From: Sinotaia quadrata
Lineage: Eukaryota > Mollusca > Gastropoda > Architaenioglossa > Viviparidae
Length of the DNA stretch: 64,000 nucleotides
Assembly: GCA_028829895.1 (NCBI GenBank)
Contig: CM054184.1
Coordinates: forward strand, 52,772,701-52,836,700
Reading direction: 5' to 3'
Shown here piece after piece: positions 25,081-36,413 of the stretch. Made by a program: the position numbers and the translations under genes. Under the pieces are notes generated by a model. That model ran no database searches. It saw only the letters and a program-made list of their open reading frames with translations, and was not told the origin of the DNA. Position 1 is the first letter of the stretch; each line of letters starts with the position of its first letter.

Positions 25081-25204
25081 AGGTGAATTTAATATAAACC
25101 ATTCATTGATTATAATTATGCATGTATCTATTGAGATTCATGTAAATGTAGAAATGAAAATATTATTATATAATTTTTAATTATTTCTCCATGACGACAT
25201 TTTG

Positions 25205-25425
25205 TAAAGTATAAGTTAGCACTGTAGCTAACGTTTAATGACGTGAAATTGTATAAGTTACCACTGTAGCTAACGTTTAATGACGTGAAATTGTATAAGT
25301 TACCAGTGTAGCTAACGTTTAATGACGTGAAATTGTATAAGTTACCAGTGTAGCTAACGTTTAATGACGTGAAATTGTATAAGTTACCAGTGTAGCTAAC
25401 GTTTAATGACGTGAAATCGTAAGAG
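25205..25425. repeat. 42-bp minisatellite, 5 copies
   Basis: The unit is gtataagttaccagtgtagc followed by taacgtttaatgacgtgaaatt. A minus-strand frame stays open across it (SLNVSYTGNLYNFT repeated) only because the unit is 14 codons. Confidence 0.95.
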
Positions 25426-25572
25426 TTGTCTATTGATGTTGCCACAAAGCTTTAACATTGTTGTCCATACAGAGAGATAGGATTGTCTTTTGCAGCTGGC
25501 CTTTTTTTCTTATAATGATTTGCTGCTGAATTGATTCTCATGTTCAGTCTGAAATGCACACTTTATTCCTAA

Positions 25573-25857
25573 TCATGAGATAAATAAGGGCCACGTTAGC
25601 TAATTTGTCTGTCAGTATGTTAGATAAATAAGGGCCACGTTAGCTATTTGTCTGTCAGTATGTTAGATAAATAAGGGCCACGTTAGCTAATTTGTCTGTC
25701 AGTATGTTAGATAAATAAGGGCCACGTTAGCTAATTTGTCTGTCAGTATGTTAGATAAATAAGGGCCACGTTAGCTAATTTGTCTGTCAGTATGTTAGAT
25801 AAATAAGGGCCACGTTAGCTAATTTGTCTGTCAGTATGTTAGATAAATAAGGGCCAC
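25573..25857. repeat. 44-bp minisatellite, 6-7 copies
   Basis: The unit is gttagataaataagggccac followed by gttagctaatttgtctgtca and gtat. Copies are nearly identical. Confidence 0.95.
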
Positions 25858-25994
25858 AAAGAACAGGCCTGACATAGAGAATGAAGATTAGATTAGGCCA
25901 CCTGGGCTGTTTTCAATATTAGAGCTAATATATTAAATTTAATGATTAATAATTTTGAGACTGATACTGTGACAGAGTTATTAAATATAACCCG

Positions 25995-26300
25995 ACACAT
26001 GACATTGATTATGTCGTGATAAAATAGTGTTATTGATTACAGCATGTATAAAATGGTGTTATTGTTTATGTCATGTGTAATATGGTGTTATTTTTTATGT
26101 CATTTGTAAAATGGTGTTATTATTTATGTCATGTGTAAAATGGTATTATTGTTTATGTCATGTGTAATATGGTGTTATTGTTTATGTCATGTGTAATATG
26201 GTGTTATTGTTTATGTCATGTGTAATATGGTGTTATTGTTTATGTCATGTTTACAATGGTGTTACTGATTAGATCATTTGTAAAATTGTGTCAGGGATTG
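25995..26300. repeat. 29-bp minisatellite, block 2 of the GGTGTTATT family
   Basis: The unit is approximately ggtgttattgtttatgtcat followed by gtgtaatat, with about 10 copies and increasing drift at the edges. It is related to 23590-23850. Confidence 0.85.
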
Positions 26301-26439
26301 TCATGTATATCAATATGTTAAAGATTATTGTTGGAGTGGGAACTTAAGCATATATCTGCAAGTGATTATAATAAATGTCGGGTGCCAGTGCAAAATAATA
26401 ATACACCCTATAAACATACTGTCAAAGAGTTGAATAACT

Positions 26440-27290
26440 CAACAAAACCGTTTTAATGAAAACCTCATTCTAGTTACAGTCAAAGTAAACTAATCAAAAC
26501 CTTAAACTAGTTACAAAGTAAACTAATCAAAACCTCAAACTAGTTACAGTCAAAGTCAACTAATCAAAAATCAAAACAGTAAACTAGTTAGTCAAAAGAA
26601 ACTAATCAAACTTTCAAACTAATTAAAAATCAATCAAATTAAACTAATCAAAGCCTGAAACTCGTTAACGTCAAAGTAAACTAATGAAAACCTCAAACAT
26701 TCTGCAGTCAAAGTAAACTAATAAAAACCTCAAACATTCTGCAGTCAAAGTAAACTAATAAAAACTTTTAACTAGTTACAAAGTAAACTAATCAAAAACA
26801 AAAACTAGTTGCAAAATAAACTAACCAAAACTCATAATAGTTACTGTCAAAGTAAACTAATCAAAACCTCATAATAGTTACTGTCAAAGTAAACTAATCA
26901 AAACCTCATAATATTTACTGTCAAAATAAACTAATCAAAACGTCATAATAGTTACTGTCAAAATAAACTAATCAAAACCTCATAATAGTTACTGTCAAAA
27001 TAAACTAATCAAAACCTCATAATAGTTACTGTCAAAGTAAACTAATCAAAACCTCAAAATAGTTACTGTCAAAGTAAACTAATCAAAACCTCATAATAGT
27101 TACTGTCAAAGTAAACTAATCAAAACCTCATAATATTTACTGTCAAAATAAACTAATCAAAACCTCATAATAGTTAATGTCAAAATAAACTAATCAAAAC
27201 CTCAATAGTTACTGTCAAAATAAACTAATCAAAACCTCATAATAGTTATTGTCAAAGTAAACTAATCAAACCCTCAAACCCTACTACTTA
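26440..27290. repeat. 37-bp minisatellite, more than 20 copies
   Basis: The unit is gtaaactaatcaaaacctca followed by taatagttactgtcaaa. Copies from about 26820 on are very similar. Those at 26440-26820 are diverged (actagtt, cattctgcag variants), so the array has an old flank and a young core. Confidence 0.93.
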
Positions 27291-27757
27291 CAGTCAAAGT
27301 AATTGTTTCTAGAATTTGTATGTGATCCAGTCTAATCAGTAATTCCTATGTAAATATCACAGCTCTCCAGTTGGACTAATGAAAATAAGGGACACCGAAT
27401 CCATACTGTTTCCTCCTCGATCAGCCAAATTAAACGGACGTGATTTTCATTTTTATATCAAGGACAGAAGTCATCAGTAACTCAACAGATATGTATGAAT
27501 AGAAAGAGGGATTTAACCGCGAGAAATTCACTAGGTTCTAAATTAATGTCATGTTTGCAAGCTAGATATGGGACGGCATTCGTGTCATGTAGATGTGTCA
27601 TAACCTCTGTGATTAATCTAACCAATCATTCGTAAGTAAATCTCAAACTTAGTCCAAGTCTAAAGAAAGTAAACAATACCTAGTTCCTGCCTGGTCAGTG
27701 CGAGTAAATGACGTGAATTTCATTGTTAATCTTTATCAGAGGTCAGCTATAACTCAC
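27291..27757 (-). other. Conserved start of gene A intron 1
   Basis: The first ~250-280 bp of the intron, read on the minus strand from gtgagttatagctgacc, can be aligned almost base for base with the start of gene B intron 1 (53114-53390), including ccaggcaggaactaggtatt and cgaatgccgtcccatat. No gene is present. Confidence 0.8.
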
Positions 27758-28470
27758 CTCAATCTCAAACGTTTCTAGCAACGAATTCCTTTGACCCAGA
27801 GTAAAGAAGACGTCGACCATAAAGTCACGATAGGCCTTCAGCAGGGCCTGCTTAAAGTTCCAATTGCTCGCGTTCCACTCAGAAGAGTTTTGCAAGGCCC
27901 ACCATCCACCGGAAGGATTGATAATTTTCTCCAGTAACGGCTTGCCCCATCTTTGAGCTTTCCGGTAGTGATCCTTACATGACTTGTAAAAGACACGAAG
28001 TTTCCTTTCAAAAGAATCTGACCGTGTGGTTTTGTCTTCCTGACCCAACAGGCGAAGGATTTTCTCCGCATTCTCAAGCGCAATGAGCGAGCTGGTGCTT
28101 ATTCCCGATTGGTCATACTGCAACGGATGTAGGTCTGCAAAGTTACCGCATGCATACCTGTAAAAATTCTCACACGGGGAAGCTGTTTCGTTTAAAAGTT
28201 CAATGATGTGGGCAGCAGACCTCAGGCACCCTACCGTGCCACATACTTTCTCCTGACTTTCATCTGATCCCGAACGACGTAAAGACGTTGTCCCTAAAAT
28301 TGCTGCCAGGATAATGATGACGACGAGACAGATGAAGGTAAATCCTCCCATCACCACGTCTCGTTTCCGTAAACGGAACCCTTTGATGACGAAGTCGTAG
28401 TCGGTGATAATTGGTGCCCTGTCCAAATCCGTAAAACCGCCGGCCATACTGCTGTCAATCGCTGTTCACC
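27758..28470 (-). CDS. Gene A coding exon 1: cytoplasmic tail, membrane anchor and start of the M13 ectodomain
   Basis: The ATG at 28447-28445 begins MAGGFTDLDRAPIITDYDF. This start is chosen because gene B has an ATG at the same aligned site and nothing upstream is conserved. A likely 5'UTR acceptor (gtcag, AG at 28472-28471) precedes it. The exon codes for 230 residues (27758-28447): a basic tail (RLRKRD), one membrane segment at about 31-52 (VVMGGFTFICLVVIIILAAI), then an extracellular part. The ectodomain carries the M13 hallmark Cys pattern C69, C74, C92, C100 within SPCENFYRYACGNF. There are sequons at NET, NSS and NAS. This is type II membrane topology, as in neprilysin and ECE. The donor is gtgagt (GT at 27757-27756), phase 0. 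About 80% identical to gene B exon 1. Confidence 0.95.
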
Positions 28471-28859
28471 CTGACAAATGAAAATGGACATCATTCTTAA
28501 TCAAGACAACTTTAGATTACTAATATTTAAAAATTAAAATACTACTAATAACGAAATACTTGTATACTACTTAACATTTATTCTTGCATTGATAGATTAT
28601 AATTATAATTATTTTTTGAAACTATAACTATAATTGTATTTTGTTTACATCAAAGTTTGATGTTTCAATACGTACAGTAGTTTGTGAAATGCAGTAGTTT
28701 AAAACTACTTGAAGTAGACTGTGTTAGTTATATGACTTTTATTCACACTTCACATACTTAGCAAACAAAGTGCTTTTCAGTGAGGTGAACAAGTTCTTTT
28801 TAACACTTTACACGCTGGACTTCTAAGTGTCCGAGCTCTGTGAGATCGGCAATCTCATA
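28471..28859. other. Gene A 5'UTR intron, exon-proximal part
   Basis: AT-rich. Apart from the polypyrimidine/AG context before exon 1, I see nothing in it. Confidence 0.45.
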
Positions 28860-29890
28860 TTAAAAGTTTACAATCTTTGAACTACAGAAATGATGCCTGT
28901 AGTTGTAGGAGCCTTCGGAAATATAACATATAATTTGGAAGGTTATATGAAGGAGCTAGAAATTAGAGACACGCCGAACTACTAAAATCAGCGTTCTTCG
29001 GAAGTGCACACATTCTCCATAAAACATTGGATCTGCCAAAATATTTATAAGATTAAGGCGTAAAAGTGTTGTAGTAGTAATTACTACTACTACTACTACA
29101 ACAACAACTACTACTACTACTATTACTATTACCACTGCTATTACTACTACTACTGCTTCTACTAAAACAAAAGAGAAAAATTGAAAAACACCAAGACCTC
29201 AGATTAGAAATCAAGAGACTATGGAATGTTAAAGCAGAAGTGATACCTGTAGTGCCCATATCCTCCGTAAAACCTTGGATAATAAAGCCTGAGGGACTAC
29301 ATTTGGAATAACAATAAAGATGAGTCACTGATAGAAGCAGCACAGATGAGTGGATTGTACCAAGCCCCAGAAACAGACAAAGAAACGTGGAAGAAAACAG
29401 CAAAACTTTCATTAGCAAATAGTTGGAGCCAAAATCTCTCCATGGTCAGTATGTGCGACAAGCCGATGAATTATCAACAAAGCAATCAATATTCAGATAG
29501 TTAAAATAAGCAGGTTTGAAAGTAGAAACAGAAGCACTAATAACAAGACCAAGCCCTAAATACAAAAATCACACCAAACCAAAATCATGAGAATTTCAAA
29601 TGAACAGACTCTGCACAAATAGAGATGAAACAGCCGAACATATACTACGAAGTGGCAAAAATCCAGAGACTGTGGAATGTAAAAGCAGAAGTAATACTTG
29701 TAGTGATAGGAGTTTTGGAACTTAACACCCTCTGAATAAAGTGTATGGACATCACAAAATTGCCCCGCTGCTAAAAGCAGCCCTCCTCGGAAGTGCTCAC
29801 ACCCCCCATAAACCTTTGATCTCCCAAAATCTTGGTAAGATTCCGTGACCTTGGATCACAACCGACAGTCAAGAGAAGTCGTGAGAAAAG

Positions 29891-29945
<55 letters not shown>

Positions 29946-30440
29946 CAACCAGAAGCAGTCACTGAAACAGAAGAAGTGAAAATACTGTGGGACTTCGAGA
30001 TAAGAACAGATCGGGTGATTTCTGCACGAAGACCAGACATTGTAGTTCTCAATAAGTCCACCAGAACAGCAACAATCATTGATGTCGCTGTTCCAAGTGA
30101 TAGAAACATAAAAAAAAAGAAAGAGAAAAAATGGAAAAATACCAAGACCTCAGATTAGAAATTCAGACTGTGGAATGTAAAAGCAGAAGTGATACCTGTA
30201 GTGATAGGAGTCTTGGGGAACATAACATCTGAACTGGAAGGCTATCTGAATAAACTCCCTGGAAACCACATACTCGCTCCACTTCTCAAAGCAGCACTCC
30301 TTGAAAGTGCCCACATTCTCGTAAAACCTTGGATCTCCCAGAATCTTGGTAAGATTCCGAGACCTTGGATCACAACCGACAGTCAATACAGAGGTCATAG
30401 AAAGAGGCTGAATAATAATAATAATAATAATAATGATGAT
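28860..30440 (+). mobile_element. Cluster of 3'-end fragments of a non-LTR retrotransposon
   Basis: Four 5'-truncated, partly overlapping fragments in the same orientation: about 28876-29060, 29165-29330, 29640-29945 and 29945-30433. They share ctgtagt.ataggag, ctcggaagtgc.cacac and cttggtaagattccg. The last copy carries a protein segment (DFEIRTDRVISARRPDIVVL, then IIDVAVPSD, then KYQDL in another frame) typical of the C-terminal, restriction-like-endonuclease region of RLE-type non-LTR elements. A poly-A run near 30110 breaks the frame. The copies end in (AAT)n or (TAC)n tails, as these elements often do. All are dead. Confidence 0.75.
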
Positions 30441-30605
30441 GATGATGATGATGATGATAATGGTAATGGTGGTGGTGATGGTGAAGGTGATGGCGCTGCT
30501 GCTGCTTCTGCTGATGATGGAGATGATTGTCATGGTGATGGTGATGATGGTGATGGTGATGATAATGATGATGACGATTGTGATGATGACGACGACGATA
30601 AAAGA
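30434..30605. repeat. Imperfect GAT/GGT/GAC trinucleotide tract
   Basis: It follows the AAT tail of the retrotransposon fragment and probably grew from it. Open frames on both strands (runs of D, H, M) are artefacts of the trinucleotide period. Confidence 0.9.
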
Positions 30606-31489
30606 GCCAATCAAGGTAGTTCATACCCAGATAAATGTAGAAGCACTCTACTAATTTGAGAAACAATCTCGATTAAGTCATGGACAATGAAGTCTCCTGT
30701 CCAGACCGGAAATAATAGTTACAGCAGTGTTGTGTTAATCACTATCAGCTAACCAATGCATTCATTAACTGACTGCTTAGACCGGCCAACAGACTCTGAG
30801 ATGTCATAAAAATACATTAAACGTAATATTACCACTCCAATTAAAATAACACGCTTTAATAACATATGACAAATCGCTGACAATACGCAACAGGACATAA
30901 ATCTGAATTGTGAACGTTCCCTGGCTGGATGAACATAACAAGTAAAGAGAACAAATATTTAAAATTCATTAAATCAATAAATGGTAAAGCAACGTTAAAA
31001 CATGCAATGAGCAAGAACGAGTCATACCTTTGCATTTAATGATTGTCAGACTTTATCCGAAAACCTTTGCGATCCGTGATAGAGGAGGTGGGGGTGGGTA
31101 GGGAAGTAGGTTAAGAGATTTAAAACATCATTAACTTCTCTGAGATTTCAGCTTTGATTTGGCGGTGGAGACATTCTTGCTAGACGATCAATGTTTATTG
31201 TACCATGGGCACTGTCTATTACTATTTTATTATATATTGAAGTTAAAGGGTTAATTCTCCATACCGTTAGTAATCGGAGAGGCATATACAAGCGTGAACA
31301 GGAATTCACATTTCTCTCGTTCTCTCTTGTCTCCTTAACATTTAAACAAACGCTTGCGTGCATTTAACACATACAGACTTTATTTAATTCACATTTATAA
31401 TGGTTTGTAAGAGTTGCATAAGTAGTGTATACGGATTTGCTGCATTGATATATAGTGAGTCAGTGAGATTTCTTGTATTTAATGGTGGA
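30606..31489. other. Gene A 5'UTR intron, unassigned
   Basis: I see nothing beyond a G-rich patch at 31086-31110. Confidence 0.45.
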
Positions 31490-31682
31490 TAGTTTGCATT
31501 GATTGTTGGTCTAGTCTCTATTGATTGGTTTGCATTGATTGTTGGTCTAGTCTCTATTGATGGGTTTGCATTGATTGTTGGTCTAGTCTCTATTGATTGG
31601 TTTGCATTGATTGTTGGGCTAACCTCTTTTGATTGGTTTGCATTGATTGTTGGGCTAACCTCTTTTGATTGGTTTCTTGGCA
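31490..31682. repeat. 36-bp minisatellite, about 5 copies
   Basis: The unit is attgattgttggtctagtct followed by ctattgattggtttgc. Later copies read gggctaacctcttttg. It stays open in both strands because the unit is 12 codons. Confidence 0.93.
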
Positions 31683-31689
31683 AGCGTTT

Positions 31690-31990
31690 GTGTTGTTGGA
31701 CGGATGTATTATTGGCTGGATGTCTTGTAATGGTTGTTGGACGGATGTATTATTGGCTGGATGTCCTGTAAAGGTTGTTGGACGGATGTATTATGTCTGG
31801 ATGTACTGTAATGGTTGTTGGACGGATGTATTATGTCTGGATGTACTGTAATGGTTGTTGGACGGATGTATTATTGTCTGAATGTACTGTAATGGTTGTT
31901 GGACGGATGTATTATTGTCTGGATGTACTGTAATGGTTGTTGGACGGATGTATTATTGTCTGGATGTACTGTAATGGTTGTTGGACTAAA
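31690..31990. repeat. 41-bp minisatellite, about 7 copies
   Basis: The unit is tgtaatggttgttggacgga followed by tgtattattgtctggatgtac. Confidence 0.93.
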
Positions 31991-32580
31991 TATACTAGAT
32001 GGTGAGCTCACATGTTCTGGTTGTTACGCTGACTGGTTGTTGGAATGACTTATAGTACTTTTTGAGCTGATATACACTGCTTGTTAGGCTGACAGTAATA
32101 GTTGTTGAGCTGATATACACTGCTTGTTAGGCTGACAGTAATAGTCGTTGAGCTGATATACACTGCTTGTTAGGCTTACAGTAATAGTTGTTGAGCTGAT
32201 ATACACTGCTTGTTAGGCTGACAGTATTAGTTGTTGAGGTGATAATTACTATTTGTTGAGCTAACGTACTAGTTGTTGAGCTGACTTGAACTAGCTTTTG
32301 GGTTGACCTGAACTGGTTGTTGAGGTTGAATGAATGGTTGTTGAAGTGGTATTTGTGGGATTCTGGGTAGGTTTGTAATTTTCGTTGTGCTGGTATGTAT
32401 TGGTTGTTGAATGGTGTACACTGGCTTGTGGCTTAAACTAATTTTTGATCTGGCTTTTGACTGTTTCGTTCTGAGTGTTTTTGTTACATATGTCTTTTTC
32501 GTATGCAATGGGATTTCTGAGCTGGTTTTACTGATTGTTGATCTGGCTTGAACTGTGTATTCCTGGTTTACGAAGGTCGG
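31991..32580. repeat. 43-bp minisatellite grading into a GTTGTTGAGCTGA-rich region
   Basis: At about 32045-32240 the unit is gctgacagtaatagttgttg followed by agctgatatacactgcttgttag, four to five copies. From there to about 32580 short pieces (tggttgttga, gagctga) recur irregularly, the decayed edge of the array. Confidence 0.85.
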
Positions 32581-33280
32581 TAGGCTTCATTGTATATATT
32601 TTAGTCTGAATAGTACTCGGTGTTCGTCAGATTTGAAGAGATTCCTAATTGCCTCAACTTAGATTTTTAATTTGTTAGTATTATTAGTATTATTAGTTAG
32701 TATTGTTTTCTGATCTGTTAGGTTTATTACATTCGAGTTCGCGAGGTTATTGTAATGAAATTATGGTGTCGACAGGAAAGTAGTGTGATTTAGGGTCAAT
32801 AGAAATCCGTTCAAAAATCAATTTTGTCCAAACATCATTGTGTAACTAAATTTGTCTGGAAATTATGTAAAAAGAAAATCAACAAGTTATAATTAATTAT
32901 ATCAAGAAACACAATTGACAAGCTGATAAATAGCAAGGAAAATAAGAAATACTAAAATGGATTAAGTTTAGATATAAAGTGGATGAACTATTACATTTAG
33001 CGGGCAGTTTTCGAATCTAAAGTATAATTAAACAGCTCATATATCTTTAAATATTTAATTTCAGGGCGGTATCGATCAGTAAAGAAAATACTAAAGAAAC
33101 TAATTTAGACAACAGTGTTTAATAATACATAGATACAGTAAAAGGGGGGGGGGTAATTTGTAACGAAAAATTGTGGATATTTATTGCTGCTACTGGATGG
33201 CGTAATAATAAACAGTGAGAAAATGAAAACCGGGTATTCTAATCATTAACCTTTGATTTTGGATTTAGGTACATATGGTT
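32581..33280. other. Gene A 5'UTR intron, unassigned
   Basis: AT-rich; a G-run (ggggggggg) at about 33145. Nothing else is supported. Confidence 0.45.
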
Positions 33281-33470
33281 GATAATATATCATTAAATGT
33301 GTCTTTGATTGACTGTATAAGAATTATGTGTGTTTTTGTTGAATGTTAATATCAGCAATCATCAAATGAGTCTTTGATTGACTGTATAAGAATTATGTGT
33401 GTTTGTGTTGAATGTTAATATCGGCAATCATTAAATGTGTCTTTGATTGACTGTATAGGAATTATGTATG
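33281..33470. repeat. Tandem repeat with TTTGATTGACTGTATA
   Basis: Three copies of an approximately 70-75-bp unit (atcattaaatgtgtctttga, ttgactgtata.gaattatgt). Confidence 0.85.
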
Positions 33471-33654
33471 ATGATGGTCTACGTTAATGAATGAGACTGC
33501 TAAATGAAGTATTCTTAGATTAATCACATTATAAATTTAGTGTTACCGTAATTCTCATTTTCAGAAGTGACACATTTGCATGCAGCCAATGCACATGTCA
33601 ATAAAAAACCTCAGCGGTTACTATAAGAAATAGGAAACTGGTTATGTTCATTTG

Positions 33655-33682
33655 GGGTGTGTTGGGAAACACTCGCCGAATT
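33655..33682 (-). other. Short non-coding element shared by both first introns
   Basis: On the minus strand it contains gcgagtgtttcccaacac, and gene B intron 0 has the same string at 51039-51056. In both genes it lies beyond the 65-66-bp and 43-bp arrays when read from the promoter. Either ancestral intron sequence that survived by chance or a constrained regulatory site. Confidence 0.6.
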
Positions 33683-34439
33683 ATAGGTTTGAGCCTAATG
33701 ATATGAAGGGGGCGTATATCATGAAGTTACGATAACTGTGATAATGTTTATCGACTAATATGACCTTGAAATTTCATCACAAAAGATCATTGCATCATAA
33801 ACTAAAATAGATAAACAACAGATAAAAGAAAAGTTTTGTTTGATTTAAAGAAATTACAGCAAACCATGAAAATGAAAGGACTAAAATTGATCAATAGCAG
33901 ACGATAAGAAAAAATAGCAAATATAATTTAAACTGAACCTAAAGAGAGATTTTTTTGAGAAAAGAAAGAAATAGTAACAAAAGATACAAGAGGGTTTCTC
34001 TGACACTATCAAAAGATGAAAGAGAAAAGAACAGACGATAACAAAGTATAAATTTGAGATAAAAATAGACCGACATTGTGTACTAAAGAAATAATGATGT
34101 GAAGCTAAAATAAAGAGGAAAAAGGTGGGTACAGAAAACACTGAGATAAACAGATGAACAACCGATTATCAAGAACAGGTAGTTTTCGAATAAAATAAAC
34201 CACAGCATATGCAAAAGATATTATTGCTTGAGGCAAAAAGAAATTAAAAACAGGAAATACAGAAAGATTAAAATAAACGGTTACCGAAGTTAAAGAAAAC
34301 GTTGTCTGAACATAAAGTAGATGAAGGTGATGAAACTATTGCCTAAGACTACAATAGATCAACAAGAGATGATTTAAAAAACACTCTAGACGAACAAAAT
34401 AGACCGTAAGAAATTATTTTTAAAAAAGCACTTTTACGA
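33683..34439. other. Gene A 5'UTR intron, AT-rich with decayed 43-bp-like units
   Basis: Pieces such as agaaaac, aaaatagatc and aacag recur irregularly, probably the old edge of the following array. Confidence 0.4.
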
Positions 34440-34880
34440 ACAAAATGATCAGCAATAAACTATTGAAAACATTCTTTAAGAACAAAATAGATCATTAGAA
34501 ATGATTACAAAACACTCTTTAAGAACAAAATAGATCATTAGAAATGATTACAAAACACTCTTTAAGAACAAAATAGATCATTAGAAATGATTACAAAACA
34601 CTCTTTAAGAACAAAATAGATCATTAGAAATGATTACAAAACACTCTTTAAGAACAAAATAGATCATTAGAAATGATTACAAAACACTCTTTAAGAACAA
34701 AATAGATCATTAGAAATGATTACAAAACACTCTTTAAGAACAAAATAGATCATTAGAAATGATTACAAAACACTCTTTAAGAACAAAATAGATCATTAGA
34801 AATGATTACAAAACACTCTTTAAGAACAAAATAGATCATTAGAAATGATTACAAAACACACTTTAGAAACAAAATAAATC
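34440..34880 (-). repeat. 43-bp minisatellite, about 9 copies, shared with gene B
   Basis: The plus-strand unit is aagaacaaaatagatcatta followed by gaaatgattacaaaacactcttt. Reverse-complemented it reads tttgttcttaaagagtgttt, which matches the 40-bp array at 46190-46350 (tttgttcttaaagagtactt) in gene B intron 0. Confidence 0.92.
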
Positions 34881-35100
34881 GTTAAAATGATTTTTTAAAA
34901 ATTCTTTAAAAACAAACTGGAACAACAACAAACAATAAATCAGCATTGCTCGAGACTACGGCCGAGGGCGTCGTGAGCTCAGTGTTTCATTATTATGATT
35001 AAAGTTATGAACTGCAACCAGTCTTAAGCCAAAATTTCGTAATCTACATGTATGATTATTATTAGTAGTAATGAAATTTAAAGACGCATGCATATTTCGT
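34881..35100. other. Gene A 5'UTR intron between two arrays
   Basis: Unassigned sequence with no recognisable feature. Confidence 0.4.
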
Positions 35101-35400
35101 ATGCTACCGTGTGATTAATATGAATGTCATGAAATGCGTGCCTGTCAAAAGACACAAAAAGTGTTGTGAACTGCGCGTGTCTGTATTAAAGTCATGAAAT
35201 GCGTGCCTGTCAAAAGACACAAAAAGTGTTCGTGAACTGCGCGTGTCTGTATTAAAGTCATGAAATGCGTGCCTGTCAAAAGACACAAAAAGTGTTCGTG
35301 AACTGCGCGTGTCTGTATTAAAGTCATGAAATGCGTGCCTGTCAAAAGACCAAAAAAAAATCTTGAACTATGCGTGTCTATATTAAAGTTATGAAATGCC
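35101..35400 (-). repeat. 66-bp minisatellite, 4-5 copies, shared with gene B
   Basis: On the minus strand the unit reads gacaggcacgcatttcatga, ctttaatacagacacgcgca, gttcacgaac and so on. The 65-bp unit at 45455-45720 in gene B (gactggctggcatttcattg, ctttaataatgacacacgtg) aligns along its length. Degenerate units continue to within about 30 bp of the first donor (35561). Confidence 0.92.
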
Positions 35401-35561
35401 GACCAGTGTAAAAACTCAAATAACGTTCGTTAATCATGTCTTTCATTATTAATTTGATGATGTGTCAGTCAGTCTAAAAACATAAATGATGGTTGTGAAA
35501 TACATGCATCAATATTAAATTTAGGAAATGCCAGCTTTTTTAAAGACAGTTTAACTGTTAC

Positions 35562-35650
35562 CTTTCCTTCTTCAAAGTTATTTGTTCTTGTTCGCGCAGG
35601 TCGTAACTGTGCAGATGGATGTCTAATTTCAAACTGAAATAGTTTGTCCA
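35562..35650 (-). other. Gene A exon 0 (5'UTR), approximate start
   Basis: The 3' end is set by GAAGGAAAG before gtaaca (GT at 35561-35560 on the minus strand). The last bases, caaataactttgaagaagga, align with gene B exon 0 (caaataactgaaggaagaaa). The 5' boundary is a guess. An ATG inside it (35651-35649, MDKLFQFE) would, after splicing to exon 1, be out of frame with the main ATG and overlap it, so it could act as an upstream ORF. Confidence 0.7.
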
Positions 35651-35765
35651 TAGTCTTAAGGTATATTCACTTCCTTGTGTAGAGTGCTTAACCAATCGGA
35701 TATCACGACACGGACAGATTTAGAGCTGCTAAGAAATGGTAAAGTCAAACAAAGTAGTTAGGAGA
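35651..35765 (-). promoter_or_regulatory. Probable gene A promoter with inverted CCAAT box
   Basis: On the minus strand tgtccgtgtcgtgatatcc leads into gattggttaagcactc and acaaggaagtg. Gene B has tgtccatgtcatgttttt, ctattggttaagaact and tcaaggaagta at the same distance from its first donor (about 130-147 bp). The conserved core is ATTGGTTAAG plus AAGGAAGT, which fits an inverted CCAAT box (NF-Y type) and an ETS-like site. No clear TATA box. Confidence 0.65.
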
Positions 35766-36362
35766 TATAATTTATTGATTCTAATCACAAAACATTTCTT
35801 GGTGAAATTTTCACTAATGAGCTATCATTCACAGATTTAATAGATTTTGTAATTCATTAAAAAGTCGTCGAAATTATTTCTTATTTTCTTTCCCAATGTC
35901 TTTGCCAGTGTCTTTGCCAGTGAAATATATTTGTAACATCGAATGCATGAATGCGATCAGGTTAAACACCATAATATTGTCTACCTAGTTTGATTATACA
36001 GAACATTGTCTAAATACTCAAGTTACACATCAGTACACTGTCTGCATAGTTAGTCAGGTTATTCACACTACACTGTCTACCTAGTAAAGTGTCACACCAC
36101 GACACCGTCTACATAGTCTGGTTAGACACCAATGACTACTGTCTACATTGAGTGACGATCAAAGTTACCCCAAAATATTTGAGAAAATTAACTATATGAC
36201 TAATGCATGAGACGTTTTGAGCAGTCAGCATTTCCCACAATGCGCAGCTAATGTTAATAACACCTGAAAAATTAGCGGCATATGGCCTAGGCGGGTGACA
36301 ATGACGTCACAAGTTGGCATGTAATCTAAAGGACCAATACAGCGAAGGTTGGCTTGACTAAG

Positions 36363-36413
<51 letters not shown>

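Noticed and set aside
27838..28083. Second frame inside exon 1 (MRLRMRRKSF) also open in gene B (52788-53033)
   Set aside because: It is an alternate frame of a highly conserved coding exon, conserved only because the main frame is.
30370..30666. Frames rich in His, Asp or Met
   Set aside because: They are translations of a GAT/GAC/GGT trinucleotide tract.
35469..35651. 60-codon minus-strand frame MDKLFQFE as a coding first exon of gene A
   Set aside because: After splicing at its donor it would be out of frame with the conserved start, and gene B has no equivalent ATG; kept only as a possible upstream ORF.
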